A stretch of DNA of 64,000 nucleotides from NCBI GenBank assembly GCA_014925825.1, contig JACGCK010000137.1:55644-119643 (forward strand), in the 5' to 3' direction. Of the stretch, positions 48,368 to 59,645 are shown in pieces. Numbering within the stretch: the first letter of the stretch is position 1; each line of letters begins with the position of its first letter. Both the position numbers and the translations under genes were made by a program. The notes beneath the pieces are model-generated. The model saw only the letters and a list, made by a program, of their open reading frames with translations, was not told the DNA's origin and did no database searches. This DNA comes from Pholiota molesta. Lineage: Eukaryota; Basidiomycota; Agaricomycetes; Agaricales; Strophariaceae.

Positions 48368-48790
48368 CTACTTCTTCTTAATAAGAAGAGGTGTGATCAA
48401 TACTAGCAAGAAGCGAGACAAGAGTGTAGCAACCAGCAAGAGGGCTCCAAAGTCGAAGATCTCAAGAACTCGGGAAGAAAGCAATGGGCGGCCCAGGAGG
48501 TAAATACGCCTCAGGAGTCCACGTACGGCAAGAGAATCCTGCTTGGAGACATGAGAGTCCCAACTATAAGGCGCCATTCCATTGAAAAGAGGGCAAAGAA
48601 CGAAAGAGCTTGGCTGGTGGTCTTGTCGATCTCTCGCGACTGGCATCTTGAGAGTGGCTTTGTCTGTGGCTTTTTCTGTCTTGGAGAGGCAACCAGCTTG
48701 TTTTGAGTATTCGAATGTCCTTGGTCGGCAGCCATCCAGTTCGCCGCGGCCAACACAAAAATCACCATCGGCATAGAAGAATTTGCCCAT
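48368..48790 (-). CDS. Hypothetical R1-encoded protein segment with C-terminal membrane span
   Basis: Unbroken 140-codon frame ending LVATLLSRFLLVLITPLLI plus three lysines, a typical tail-anchor-like hydrophobic span. Other copies have similar hydrophobic text at the same place (LLITPPDVGHELDL in D, ITPLDAK in B). The upstream exons, starting with the RKQIETPQ frame, could not be joined with certainty. Another frame across the same DNA (MPMVIFVLAAANWMAADQGH) is also conserved in copy B, so the true frame is unresolved. Confidence 0.3.
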   Translation of the reverse strand: MGKFFYADGDFCVGRGELDGCRPRTFEYSKQAGCLSKTEKATDKATLKMPVARDRQDHQPSSFVLCPLFNGMAPYSWDSHVSKQDSLAVRGLLRRIYLLGRPLLSSRVLEIFDFGALLLVATLLSRFLLVLITPLLIKKK

Positions 48791-49430
48791 GGATGCGCCT
48801 ACAGCCGTCTCGGATCTTTGATATGTATGAAAGTAAATGCTAGCCTATGAAGAGGACGACAAACGCACCTGTGTTCCCCAAATCGGGTTCTTGCTCAGTG
48901 CCCTTGCGCTGTCATGAACTCCCTGCACCCGTAGCTTCTCCCTACTTTCTTCGCTAGTATCATTCCGACAGGGGGCGTCTTCTGGTTTCCGCGTGCTGAG
49001 CTTGGTTCACATTTTAGTCGACAATTACACTGAACACCTTCCAATCCGAAAGTAGCTCTCCAAGGCAAGCATCTCTCCGATCTCTCTGCTGGATATGCCC
49101 CTCGTCCCACTAATGACCCTCTTTGCTTTTGCGTAGATTCCCAACTATTCCGTTTGGCGTTCATCGCGGAGAAGAGCAATTAATGTCGTTTGTTGTCGAA
49201 TATAGATTGAAAAGCGAAGACTGGAAATCGAGGCATTCGTCAACCGCCTTTCGATAGTGGCGATGAGGCCAAGAGAATGTCGAAGAGGTGAGCTAGAGGT
49301 GAGATATGGTGGGATTGGGGGGTGGCTGGCTAGGACGAAGAAGGATGGTCGGATGCAGGAGTTGCGGTGTTTCAATCTGCTTCCGCTCCACCTTTCCGGC
49401 TTTTTCCTCCATGCCCTCCCTCTAAACAAT

Positions 49431-50971
49431 AAAACATACGTTGTTCACTCAATTTCTACCACTTCATTCATGTATTCTGGACAACCAACTCAATTTTTCA
49501 ATGCTGAACCTCCGGCTTCTGCGTGAATACGGGCTGAAGGGCTGACCACCGACCAACTCATATCATCCTCGAAAGCTCATACCGTTGACGCAACGTTAAC
49601 ATTCGACATACAGCGGTCAGCATCTGACACCGACATTGAAGGCCTTCGGTGCAAGAACTTTTGCCTCAGTATAAGCTGCTCGCAAGCTTAACGGTTTCGA
49701 GAGGATTGCCTATATTAAAACTTCGCCTCCTACCCCGTTCCGAGAAATACACCCAAGAACTCGTTCGCTGTGCAAGCGCTGCGGTATAGTGCCAATTTCT
49801 ATCCCCTTGGGCGCAAACTACCGCAAGAATGGCCACCGACATTGCTGTCAGCGCCCGTCACGTCGGCCCCTAAGAAGACTGCCACCGAAAAGGCCACTGC
49901 TGCCACTGTCCCACCACCTGCTGCTGCCCACCGTTCCATTCAGCGATCGGGTTAGCAGATTTTCGCCCTAGGGCGGCTTTGAAAGGTCTTTCCGCTCAAA
50001 CGATTCCGTCAGAGGATGTCATTAGGTTTTCATCTCCGATACCATGGAAGAAGGATAAGACCGCAGGGGGTGTTTATGGTAGTCGCTGCTGCTGCGCTGT
50101 AGATCAGGTCATCTACTCCAGCCGCTCCAGGTGCGACGAAAGCTGTAAACTCTATCCGAGATACTGCAGCTGAAAGGTTACAGAAGTGCATCGGGCGGCG
50201 GAACTGAGGGAAGGCCATGTCGCAGAGCCGCTGGGGAAATTTCGCAGATTATACGGTGCGCTACCCGTGTATATAATTGAAAACAATGCCATGATCCGCG
50301 TTTGTCCAAATCCTCGGAAACTGGGGACCCATTGTGAGCAAAATCTTTCAGACGAAGGATAAAAGTCATAAAACTGTGGCGTTCGCCCAAAAGAAGCTAT
50401 CACACATCTAAGTTTGGGCAATCGTGACCCGTGACGATTTTACGATCACGCATGGCCCTCTAAGCGCTCGAAAGCAACACGAAACGGCGTGAACGCAACA
50501 GCATTGTTCGGTATAAGGCCCCTCGTTCTTTTAGAGTCATCTTAGCACTGTCCTCGGTACTTCGCTCTTCCTTCTCTTGGTAGGATGATGCAGGCTTTGT
50601 TGCCCACCTTGTTTCCTCCCACCTTCAATTGAACTGTCGGACATCTGGTCTTCAAGCGAAAATAGATTGGTTTTGAAAGAGTTTGGGCATCTCGACTCTC
50701 GAGTTACAGTGAGCAAGCTCGACTCAATGTTAGCATGTATAGTTTGTACCAAGGAATTTACACAGCAAAATTCGAAGTTTTTGTGTAAGAGCGCGGATTG
50801 TATAAGATTATATAAAATAGAGCTACATCGAATAAGGTAGCATAAAGACAAGTTTGGTAGACAAATGGGACTCGTTTGTACATGTACGAGAGTATTCAAG
50901 ACATTGGGGTGTATATAACAAGATGAAAGCGACGGATGGTTGGTCTATGCAAGAAATGGGATGTGCAATGA
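49431..50971. other. Region between R1 copies C and D
   Basis: No confident gene. A short frame near 49860-49950 (SAPKKTATEKATAATVPPP) has a histone-H1-tail-like Lys/Ala/Pro make-up but stops quickly. The remainder is AT-rich with small open frames only. Confidence 0.35.
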
Positions 50972-51490
50972 TTAATCTTGGCCATCATTGCTAAAGCGCT
51001 GTCCTTTATGGGGAGGAACAACCTTACGAAGATATTTTAAGAAAAAAGGAATCGTATCCTATAACGCAACGAGATAAGGTACGAGAACCGTAAATAGTTC
51101 TGAGGAAACGTACTGATGTCGAGGCATGATTACTCCAGCGCACAGACCACCTCCACTTTTTCTGCTTGGATGACTGTAAAAACATGACGAAGATGAGACG
51201 CTACGTCACGTAATTTGAAGAGGTCAAGACCAACCGGAAGACGTCCGCGCAGGACATAGGAGAGATGTTGATATTCCAAGGTCTCCAGGTCTCTTTGGTC
51301 TATGCCGTGCTGGTGCGACATTAGTGATGGTTCGTGCAACAGTGAACAAGAAACATACCACAGGGCCCAGCTGCGGGATGGGAAAAGGATCTTGATCACA
51401 GTTGACGACAGAAGGTCCCGTTGGGACATAGAGCATATTAGAGGTGAGGACGAGAGCAATGGAAGGTAAGGGGAGGCTGGAAAGGGACAT
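50972..51490 (-). CDS. Small multi-copy protein Y, copy D (117 aa)
   Basis: Four exons, all phase 0: 51490-51359, 51309-51235, 51173-51114 and 51058-50972. Starts MSLSSLPLPSIALVLTSN, then HGIDQRDLETLEYQ, SSKQKKWRWSVRWSN and an end FSNDGQD with stop at 50972-50974. The same exon number, phase and patch as copy A, with many base differences but no frame break, is the best evidence that Y is a real gene. Function unknown. Confidence 0.65.
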
Positions 51491-51654
51491 CTTGGCGGTG
51501 AATCGAATAAGGAGTGCGAGAAATGAATGTGTCGAAGAGGTCGAGTAAGGAAAGTGAGAGACTTGACTTGCAGAAGAGTCGTCGATGGTGGTAGTTGTGG
51601 AGAAAACGGCAAAGGTTCCGAAGGTTGGAAAGAATGGCCTGTGCTCTTTTATGG

Positions 51655-51678
51655 AAACTTGAATTTGGATGCCGGCAT
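51655..51678 (-). promoter_or_regulatory. Gene Y core promoter, copy D
   Basis: ATGCCGGCAT (51678-51669) followed downstream by CATAAAAG near 51650, a weaker TATA than in the other copies. Confidence 0.5.
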
Positions 51679-52365
51679 CTCTAGAGGCACGCGTTTGAAC
51701 AGCGCCTGCTTTCGATAGTTTCGCACTGTATATCCGGCTCCTTGAATGATTTCCATCACGACTACCTTCGCATCTGTGTGCATCCTAAGCTTGGGCCATT
51801 CCAAACAAGAGGCGGCTGGACTCGCAGGAAGAGTGTATGTTCTATCCCTCCACTTCGAACAAGGACAGGGTGCGGATAACTACTTCCCAAGACTATCATA
51901 TAAGAGACTGACTCAAGGCTCGCTGCAGCTTCTATCCAGCAAAGACCAAGTCCTGGCAGCAAATATCGACTGACCTCTTCATTCACCTTCAGGATGAAAT
52001 GCAACCCAGAACGAGAATAAAACGATAAGAGGTACCCTAACGGCTTGTCAATGGCCAAGCTCGTTTCTAGCGTCTCCGGCTTAGTGTCGTATCAAGTCGG
52101 TTCCTTGCTTCCTCAGAATCCTGATACGTCGTCGAATCTGGTGCGTGGTTGTCCCTCGATGATAATATTTGAGTCTGAACTGCCGAATTTGCGGTATAGA
52201 TATCGGTGACGAAGATGAAGAGAACGATGAAACGTGATTCATTTGGCTGGCGATGTCCATAGCAAATGCAGGCGGCGATAAGCAGCGAAGTCAGGAATGC
52301 CCTAATTACCCCGAGCCGGGCGCACTGACTCGAGTCGACGTCCCGAAACACCCCGACGCCCGCCG

Positions 52366-52392
52366 CCCGACGCGTCGGTATGTGACACGTCA
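52366..52392 (-). promoter_or_regulatory. R1 palindrome block, copy D
   Basis: TGACGTGTCA (rc of 52383-52392) and CCGACGCGTCGGG (rc of 52366-52378) in the same order as copies A-C. Confidence 0.5.
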
Positions 52393-53640
52393 CGGCGTAA
52401 CAATGGAGACAAGCCAGCGCAAACCAAGCCCAAACGGTAGTTTTCCACCATCTCAAGGTTTGTACACCATAATAATGTCTATCATGAACAGATCCAGTTC
52501 GTGCCCAACATCAGGAGGTGTGATCAATAGCGGCGACGCAGAAAGCAAGCCCAGTGTGACAGCAATGAAAGCGCCGAGTTCCAACTACCAATTCTCAGTT
52601 CCAATGTCCCAAGGATCTCAAGTCGAAGACGGAAAGATGAGAGCTACAGGTCCAATCAAGGTCCAATGGTGCCAGAAAAGTCGCGTATATCAGCACTGAA
52701 GACGCCTGGAATCATGAAAATCCTGGGCGAAAGCGTCGTCAAGAGAAGTCGACAGTTTCAATTGACATGCCCCAGTATCGCTGAATTGGCGACAAACGAG
52801 AAGCCGGATTGTCTGATGCTCCGAGTCTTGAGGATAAAGCCACTCTGGGATGATCTTGGTTGTTGCCTTTGTCCTCAAGAAGTATCCGCCAATTTTTGAG
52901 AGATTGAGAGTCTTGGCTCGGACACCAACCAGCGCCTTCCACCCAGTCTGTCGGACGACAAGGAGACTGCTCCAATAGTGTGTTATGTCTTAAGCATTAT
53001 TGGTCTAGACGTTATTTCGTCGGCGTAACACGACAAGTTCAACAGACGTACCGATGTCCCCTGAAATCTCGTACTAGGCTATACTTTGCTCTTGTCCGCG
53101 CTCGATTGAACTTTGCCTCTATCCCAGCCTCCATTCCATCGTGTTTCTCTGGATATATCTCGCGATAATACTGCCATCTGCACGTTGAAAAGGACTGCGT
53201 TAGTGGACACCATGAGTAAGACAGACTAATCGTCCAGCTTGAATCAAATTCGTCCAGGCAAGCATATCTTCAATCCATCTATTGAAAATTTCGTACCGCT
53301 GACGATCCTCTCTGTTTGAGTATAGGCTCTTGACATTTTGCTATGGTTTCTGACCGTAGAGGAAAGTCGTCAAAATGGACCGTTGTCGAGCCATGGATGA
53401 AAATGCGATCAATGAAAATCGGAGCGTTCGCGACCGCCATTTGGTGGTGACGAGCCTCAGAAGGGTGGCCACGACACGAATGCTGCAGTGAGACCATGCT
53501 GTGGTGATTGACGAAGAGCCATTGGAAAGATGAAGGAGGTGATTGAAGCAGGAATTGCGGTGTTTCAATCTGCTTCCGTCCGTCGTTCCAAACGTTCACC
53601 ACCCCTTTCGGCTTCTTCCCTCGTCCCTCCATGTTCTGAT

Positions 53641-54647
53641 GCTCAATAAACTGCTGGCTCAAGCTGCAATCCTTTGTCTATGAAAATATGCTCAAATTCT
53701 GATTCGATCAGGCTCACTTTACCAGCAACACTCTCTGTAATCAGCAACACTCTCTGTAATCAGCAACACTCTCCGTAATCAGCAACCGCTAGGTATTCAA
53801 ATTCTCCAATAAAAGTTTGGTCAGGTCTCTATCGAGAGTCGAGACTAGACTTAGGCTTGCATGCATGTCGATGATCACAGCTGTCGGTTGCATCTCGTCA
53901 CTCAAAATTTCACCTTTTTTTGGTCTTTCTTCTTCTCTTTTACGATTCTTGAGCGTCCTTGTTGACTTCTGGTCTCTCAAAAGCTCCCACCAACTCTCCT
54001 AAATAAGTAAGTTTTTTGGCAGCAAATGTTCGTATCATGATACCATCATTTATTTTAGTCATAAGTAAACGCCCAACGAATTCCCTAATTCCGATGCTCC
54101 TTCCCAAGCTTTGTAAACCCATTGCTATACGTTTTCTTCGAATATCGCAGGACTCATATCTCTCAAGTTTTAACTTGCTCAAATGTTGTAACGGTTCAAC
54201 TTTGGTCTACGTCACGACCTTGAAACCGTCTTTCTTTAGAAACCTGGGCCCATTTACTTCGGGTACATTTCTCTTCTGACAATCATCGCTATATTTTAAC
54301 TTATAACCCCTTCTTTAGCCTTTTTGATTGATACTGTATCCCTCAAGGTACCGGCAATTACGTTGTTACCTGTATCTGATAATGGTCAAAGTATGTTCAA
54401 TATATCTTGTATACTCCATGAAGATATAGGACCGTCAGTGTTTCATTTTCAGGAGAAAAAATCGGGCGTCAGGGCGACCAATTTGGACGCCCATGATAGA
54501 ATCTAATTCACTTCTATTCTCCGACAGACCTGGTGAGGCGACGATTTGAATCTGTAAGCCGTAAGCGCTGTGACTATAAAGGAGGACCAAGTTGCAAACT
54601 CGAGCCACAATCTCAGCACCGGAAACCCCCAATTCCATAAAGTCAAT
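53641..54647. other. Upstream region of small secreted protein gene
   Basis: AT-rich. It holds the minisatellite at 53723 and, near 54490, the words GACGCCCATG that recur near 63752 upstream of the paralogue at the right edge. TATAAA at 54575 is 73 bases before the ATG. Confidence 0.45.
53723..53786 (+). repeat. 19-bp minisatellite (3.4 units)
   Basis: Unit CAGCAACACTCTCTGTAAT repeated three times with one T to C change, then a partial unit. Confidence 0.9.
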
Positions 54648-54874
54648 ATGCGTTTTTTCAGCAACCTCGCTACTGCCTCCACCTTCCTCGTTCTCGCATT
54701 TTTCGCGGGTAACGCCCAAGCGAGATGCGATATTATCTGTCCTCCTGATCTCCCGAATTGGTGAGCTATATATCTTTGCCATGACGTTTATTGCTTGTAT
54801 TGACTACTCTTCTCGTTAGCTGTGGGATAACGCTACCCACTACCACAACTGAGCCAGTTGCCCCCACCTATTGA
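54648..54874 (+). CDS. Small secreted cysteine-containing protein (55 aa)
   Basis: Exon 1 54648-54760, a GT-AG intron, exon 2 54820-54874. A signal peptide (MRFFSNLATASTFLVLAFFA, cut near GNAQA) is followed by a short mature part with four cysteines (RCDIIC, NCC) and a TTTTEPVAPTY tail. TATAAA lies 73 bases upstream. A paralogous last exon lies at 63445 and a paralogous start at 63966, with similar upstream text, so this is a local family. The size and signal fit small secreted effector-like or hydrophobin-unrelated peptides; no function can be assigned. Confidence 0.65.
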
Positions 54875-55381
54875 AGAGGTGCGCAACTGGACAATAACAT
54901 CAATTCATTATTTGTCGTCGTTCATAAATTGTACGTTTGTGATTCAGGACTTCTGAAGATGTCTGAATATGCTCCGATAGTTTATATGTGCCGATGTACC
55001 GAGAATGTGGGGTATAGTGCAGGGCAAAAGGACTTATATGAGACGGCGCATGCAAGCCAAACACACACGGTACATGCCGCCAAACACACACGGTGCATGC
55101 AGCTATGGAGCACCCGGGACATAGCTACCTTAGTCATACTAGTACTACACTGCACGCAAATAGATTATAGATTAGAAAATACAAAAACAGGCCATATGAA
55201 TGCCCTGGTATGCACGCTGCGCAGGATCCACAGGAACAATGTGACGCGTCGGCATGGTGCATGCGCACTAGGCGCGCAAACCAGAGAATAAGAAAATAAA
55301 ACCTAGTAAATAATCAAGATAGAGTATACAGCAGATAGAATAATGGTATATGTATATGCATAGATGGGGGCCGCGCAAGCG

Positions 55382-56081
55382 ATCCGGTGCATATAAACTG
55401 GATGGAGGATGGGCGAGCGATCCAGTATATATACACTGGATAGAGCCCGCGCGAGCTATCCAGCGTACATACACCGGATTGACGCCGCGCAGCTGGTCGC
55501 GTGAGCCATCCAGTATATATACACTGGATCGCCTGCGCCGCCTCCATCCAGTGTATGTATACTGGATCACGCGCGGCGTCAATCCAGTGCATATATACTG
55601 GATTGACGCCGCGCGGCTGCGCGATCCAGTGTACATACCGCGCGGCTGATCATGGAGGTCGCGTGAGCCATCCAGTACATATACACTGGATCGCTTGCGC
55701 CCGCCTCCATCCAGTGTATGTATACTGGATCGCGCGCGGCGTCAATCCAGTGTATATAAACTGGATTGATGTCGCGCGGTTGCGCGAAGCAATTTGGAAG
55801 CAATCCGGTATATATTCACCGGAATGGTGCCGCGCGAGCAATCCAGTGGATATTTACTGGAATTGCGCTCGCGCGTATGGGCAATGCTGCGCGTGCGCTG
55901 GCGTTCGATAATGCAGTGCGTCCGCTCGTGTGGCATATGATATTATGAATAAAATAACTGCTATGGCGGCGCTCGGACGCGCGCGAGCGCACGCGCCGCA
56001 TTATCCCATGCCAGCGCGGGCAACATTCCAGTGAATATCCACTGGATTGCTCGCGCGGCACCGATCCAGTGAATTCGCACT
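55382..56081 (+). repeat. Palindrome array, left part
   Basis: About 14 units of the form ATCCAGTG-N6-CACTGGAT (imperfect), starting at 55382, 55420, 55458, 55508, 55546, 55582, 55624, 55670, 55709, 55745, 55803, 55841, 56025 and 56064. The commonest spacing is 38. Linkers are GC-rich (GCCGCGCGAGC type). Confidence 0.85.
56075..56081 (+). repeat. Target-site duplication, left copy
   Basis: TCGCACT, repeated at 57581-57587 across the inserted element. Confidence 0.75.
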
Positions 56082-57580
56082 ATGAAACTAGGTAGACTTT
56101 GTTTAAACCTCGCCTTACCCATAGAATTTTGTTTGAACAATGTTGAACGAAGCCTTTGTTAAACAGACTCTTTCAACGAAGCCATTGTTGAACAGACTCC
56201 CTTACCTCAAGGCCTTTGTTTAAACGAATACGTGTTCAAACATGATTAATGCTCGTTTAAACATTATGGTTGCCTGTTCAAACAGAATTTCTATATACAA
56301 CATGATATTTTTTTAAACTAACGTTGTTTCAACAAGCTTGTTTAAACGAGCCATTGTTTAAACAAGCTTGTTTGAACGAACAACCATTGTTCAAACAATA
56401 AAAACTTCATTGTTGAACGAGTTTTGCTTAAACAGGTCGTGGCCACACCCCTACGCACCTGGGTACCATGCGCTCCTCGCCGTCGTCATCTCCGTTGTGC
56501 ATTGAGATGCACAAGGAAGCGAGGATAAGAGTGGGTGGCTAACGACCCCATTGCCCTCATCGTGCTTGCCATCATACTTGCTGTGCGAGAGGAAAGAGAG
56601 GGGGAATATTAGGTCAGTTGGGGACTACGGGCAGAGGGCAGTGACGTACGTGGTGGTTTCCCACTGCCCGGTTCTAACCTATTGGGCCATTTCCTTCGAT
56701 GTCGAACGCGGGTGTCGTTGTCGAGCACAAATGTTGCGGTTGTTGACGAGAGCAGCTGGGCAGGTAGAGGTAGGGTCTGGCTGTGTTGGTGAAACTTTGC
56801 GTCGAACAATCAACAAAGAATTCAAGCTCCGCGTCGGCACGCGGCACGCGGAGCTTGAATTCTTTGTTGATTGTTCGACTTTGAACTTAGCATTTTGCCG
56901 TCCTACCACCACCACCACCACCACCGCCACTTCAGCCCTTCGCCAGCTCTCGCCAGTCACCTACGCCCATCAAGATCCGCCCTCCGTAGTGATGGAAGCC
57001 GGGGGATGAAGAATTTAGGGAAGACCCGACGAGAGGGAGATCCAAAGGTTCGTGGCCCGCCGTTTCAAGCAGCCCCCATCTGACATCCTCCGCCTTCCAG
57101 CTCCTTGCTCCCTGCCGAGCGCGACGAGGAGCTCGCCCGTCGAGGGCAATGACGGGCCATCACACTCGCTGTTGTCTCCCGCTGACGCCGTCCGCCTCAA
57201 ATCTTTTCACGGAGTCGCAGTGGGTGGTGATGTATGATGCTGGGGGGCAAACTATGGCTGAATGAACACGACAAGCAGCCGTGGGGGTGAACAATATAGT
57301 AGGTCTGTCAGAACAATTGTAGATTTACATTAGTTTTAAACTATGTACTTATTTAAATTGAACCCTTGAATATATAATTTGTTTGAACAAGCTTTTCTCG
57401 TTTGAACATAATTTATTGGTTTAAACAGCTTTAAACGTGTTTAAACGGGTTAAACGGTATCTAACAGTAAGAGACTCTGATTAAAAATTCTTGTGTTTAA
57501 ACATGTTTAAACATTGTTAACACGTTCAAACGAAATTGTATGGGTAAGGCGAGGTTTAAACGAAGTCTACCTGGTTACGG
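56082..57580. mobile_element. Non-autonomous TIR DNA transposon (1499 bp)
   Basis: 34-bp terminal inverted repeats near the ends (56090-56123 and 57539-57572, one mismatch, core GTTTAAACCTCGCCTTACCC), flanked by the 7-bp duplication TCGCACT. Subterminal regions (56100-56440, 57330-57540) are full of GTTTAAAC/GTTTGAAC words in both orientations. The inside is GC-richer and codes for nothing recognised. Removing the element and one duplication joins CCAGTGAATTCGCACTGG, a complete array unit, and restores 38-base spacing. Superfamily unknown; hAT- or KDZ-like are possible. Confidence 0.8.
56801..56879. repeat. Perfect 34-bp hairpin inside the TIR element
   Basis: Arms 56801-56834 and 56846-56879 are exact reverse complements around an 11-base loop (CGGCACGCGGC). 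Confidence 0.95.
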
Positions 57581-57587
57581 TCGCACT
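57581..57587 (+). repeat. Target-site duplication, right copy
   Basis: TCGCACT; see the left copy at 56075-56081. Confidence 0.75.
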
Positions 57588-57607
57588 GGATGTGTGCAGT
57601 ATACCGA

Positions 57608-57706
57608 ATCCAGTGAAATTTCACCAGATGTGTGCAGCGGGCACACATCTGGTGAAATTTCACTGGATGTGCGCAGAACACCGAATCCAGTGTTATTTCA
57701 CTGGAT
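57608..57706 (+). repeat. Palindrome array, continuation after the insertion
   Basis: Units at 57608, 57647 and 57685 (spacing 39 and 38). The first two together form a perfect 28-bp palindrome (57608-57635 with 57641-57668, loop AGCGG). Confidence 0.9.
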
Positions 57707-58125
57707 TGTCCGCCGACACCGGTGTTTCCACTCAACATCCCGCCGCGGGATATTGCCTAATTAGGGTGCGCGCTCCACCGACTGATGCGCGTGTGCGCAT
57801 CCATCCTCCTGCCTGTTGGCACAGAGAATGGGCTCCAGTTCAATCCATTTGCCTTCATTCCTCTCGAATTTTAGCACATAGATAGGCATAATATATAGAA
57901 GTATTGACATACATATATTCAACAAATACATACTGGGTTATCTATCAAAAAGAGAGGTTTTCTATGGCTGGGGAGGGGGAGCAGAGGGAGGTATATGCCT
58001 TAAACACTTGGGGACTCTTATATAAAGGTATAAATAATATCTATACTATACAGATTAATTATCTGCAAAGATATAGCTCCCCAGGAATTGATAGAAGTGG
58101 CCCATGGGGAGATCTAGAGGGAGGG

Positions 58126-58490
58126 TGTTATAGGGCATGAAAGCAGAACATTACAATGCCCTCAGTGTCAACTTAATAAGTGTACATTGTATATTATACT
58201 TATTTAGCTTGATATATGCAGCCAAAAGTGCCATAGATACAATTAATCCACTCCTATTGACTTATCTACCTGTGGATACATTGGCCTATATCTCAGCACC
58301 AGACAGAAATATATTGCTAATCTCATTGGATTAGGGCTCTCCCATGCTCTAGCTATCTATTGACATCGCTAAAATATAGCTAAAAATGTTGGAACATGTA
58401 GATAAAGGCCCCTGATGAGGCCTATCATCCTGATACATGTATATAACCATACATAGAATGTATATATTTATTTTTGTGGATATACCAACA
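58126..58490 (+). repeat. LTR-like segment, left arm
   Basis: Starts TGTTATAGGG directly after a purine tract AGAGGGAGGG and ends ATACCAACA (TG...CA). The mirrored right-arm copy ends TATAACA, giving TGTTATA...TATAACA ends. It looks like a 3' LTR of a retroelement, but no pol gene is adjacent. Confidence 0.4.
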
Positions 58491-59284
58491 TAGAATAATA
58501 CTATATAGCATCTACATTAATCTCACCGAGCAATAATAGTATTTCTCCGGTTGAAATGGGTCATGAGGAGGTGAAATATGCCAAATACGTCTTTTAGACG
58601 TATTCAGCCTGAGCCTATAGAACTACAAATAAGTGCTCTAGAATTCTGTAAAGCTAGCATAGAATAGCCCTCATAGATACCTACAGAATGAGCTCTGCCA
58701 AAAAATGATCGAATGATTTGGTGGAAAGATAGAAGATATTGAGTTGCTCGTTTGCGACCAGAGTATGCGACCGTATGCGACCGTATGTGACCGTGAAATA
58801 CTTGAAATACTTGAAATGACTATAAAGTTACAAATATATGTTCAGAAATTCCGGAAATTCTGGGTTAGATAGGTCTAATGAGTATCTACAAAACAAGATA
58901 TTCCGGAAGAAGATTGAGCCAGAGGTGCAAACGATATGAAGAAAATATTTTGATGAGCACCATTTGAACATGATCCAAACATAGTTCCATAACTGTGACT
59001 TGAGTGGTCGTGATATATTTTGATGTTCTAAACATTGTTTCTCTCATATCTTTCTAAACTCTGGCTCGATTCTGTTCCGGCGTATCTTGTTTTGTAGCGA
59101 TTTATTAGGGTTATCGTATCCTAGCTTTACAGGTTCTTAAAGTACGTATTTGTAGTTCTATAGGCCAAATACGTCTTTTAGACGTCTTTGGCATGTTTCA
59201 GCTCCTCATGACCCATTTTCACAAGCAAAATACCATTATTACTCGGTGAAATTGATGTATGTATTATTTAGTATCCTTATACAT

Positions 59285-59645
59285 TGTTATATCTGCTCAA
59301 ATAAATTTATACATTATATATATGGTTATATATATTCATTAGGATGTTAGCCTTCAACAAGTGCTTTGATTTATGTGTTCCAACCTTTCTAGCTATATTC
59401 TACCGATATGAATAGATAGGTAGGCTTGGGAGAGCCCTAATCCAAAGAGATTAAGAAGATATCTCTCCCTAGTGCTGAGATATAGGCCAATGTATCCACA
59501 GGTAGATAAGTCAATAGGAGGGGACTAATTGTATCTATGGCACTTCTGGCTGCATATATTAAGCTAAATAAGTATAATATACAATGTACACTTATTAAGT
59601 TGACACTGAGGGCATTGTAATGTTCTGCTTTCATGCCCTATAACA
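59285..59645 (-). repeat. LTR-like segment, right arm
   Basis: Reverse-complement partner of 58126-58490, with a purine tract just outside (59646-59656 on the minus strand). The ends TGTTATA and TATAACA are inverted repeats, as in LTRs. Confidence 0.4.

Larger units (their letters stand above)
46955..49430 (-). repeat. R1 unit, copy C
   Basis: Minus-strand copy. The RKQIETPQ frame starts near 49400 (MEEKAGKVERKQIETPQ), a middle frame ends in a membrane-like segment (48368), the palindrome block lies at 48248-48274, ATGCCGGCAT at 47537-47546, a TATA at 47511-47516 and gene Y from 47367. Closest to copy B. Confidence 0.75.
50970..53640 (-). repeat. R1 unit, copy D
   Basis: Minus-strand copy closest to copy A: RKQIETPQ frame near 53580, SRLSPIQ near 52780 (SRLSPVQ in A), palindrome block 52366-52392, ATGCCGGCAT 51669-51678 and gene Y from 51490. 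Copies C and D lie about 1.5 kb apart in the same orientation. Confidence 0.75.

Noticed and set aside
49770..49955. Possible histone H1 fragment
   Set aside because: Only a short Lys/Ala/Pro stretch with no winged-helix core; composition alone is not enough.
56551..57009. 152-codon frame inside the TIR element as a transposase
   Set aside because: No transposase motif, and low-complexity Thr and Val runs from a CAC microsatellite; the element is judged non-autonomous.
57904..58334. Short open frames in the left arm, mirrored at 59437-59867
   Set aside because: They lie in the LTR-like inverted repeat, have no domain or codon bias, and are mirror copies by duplication, not by selection.
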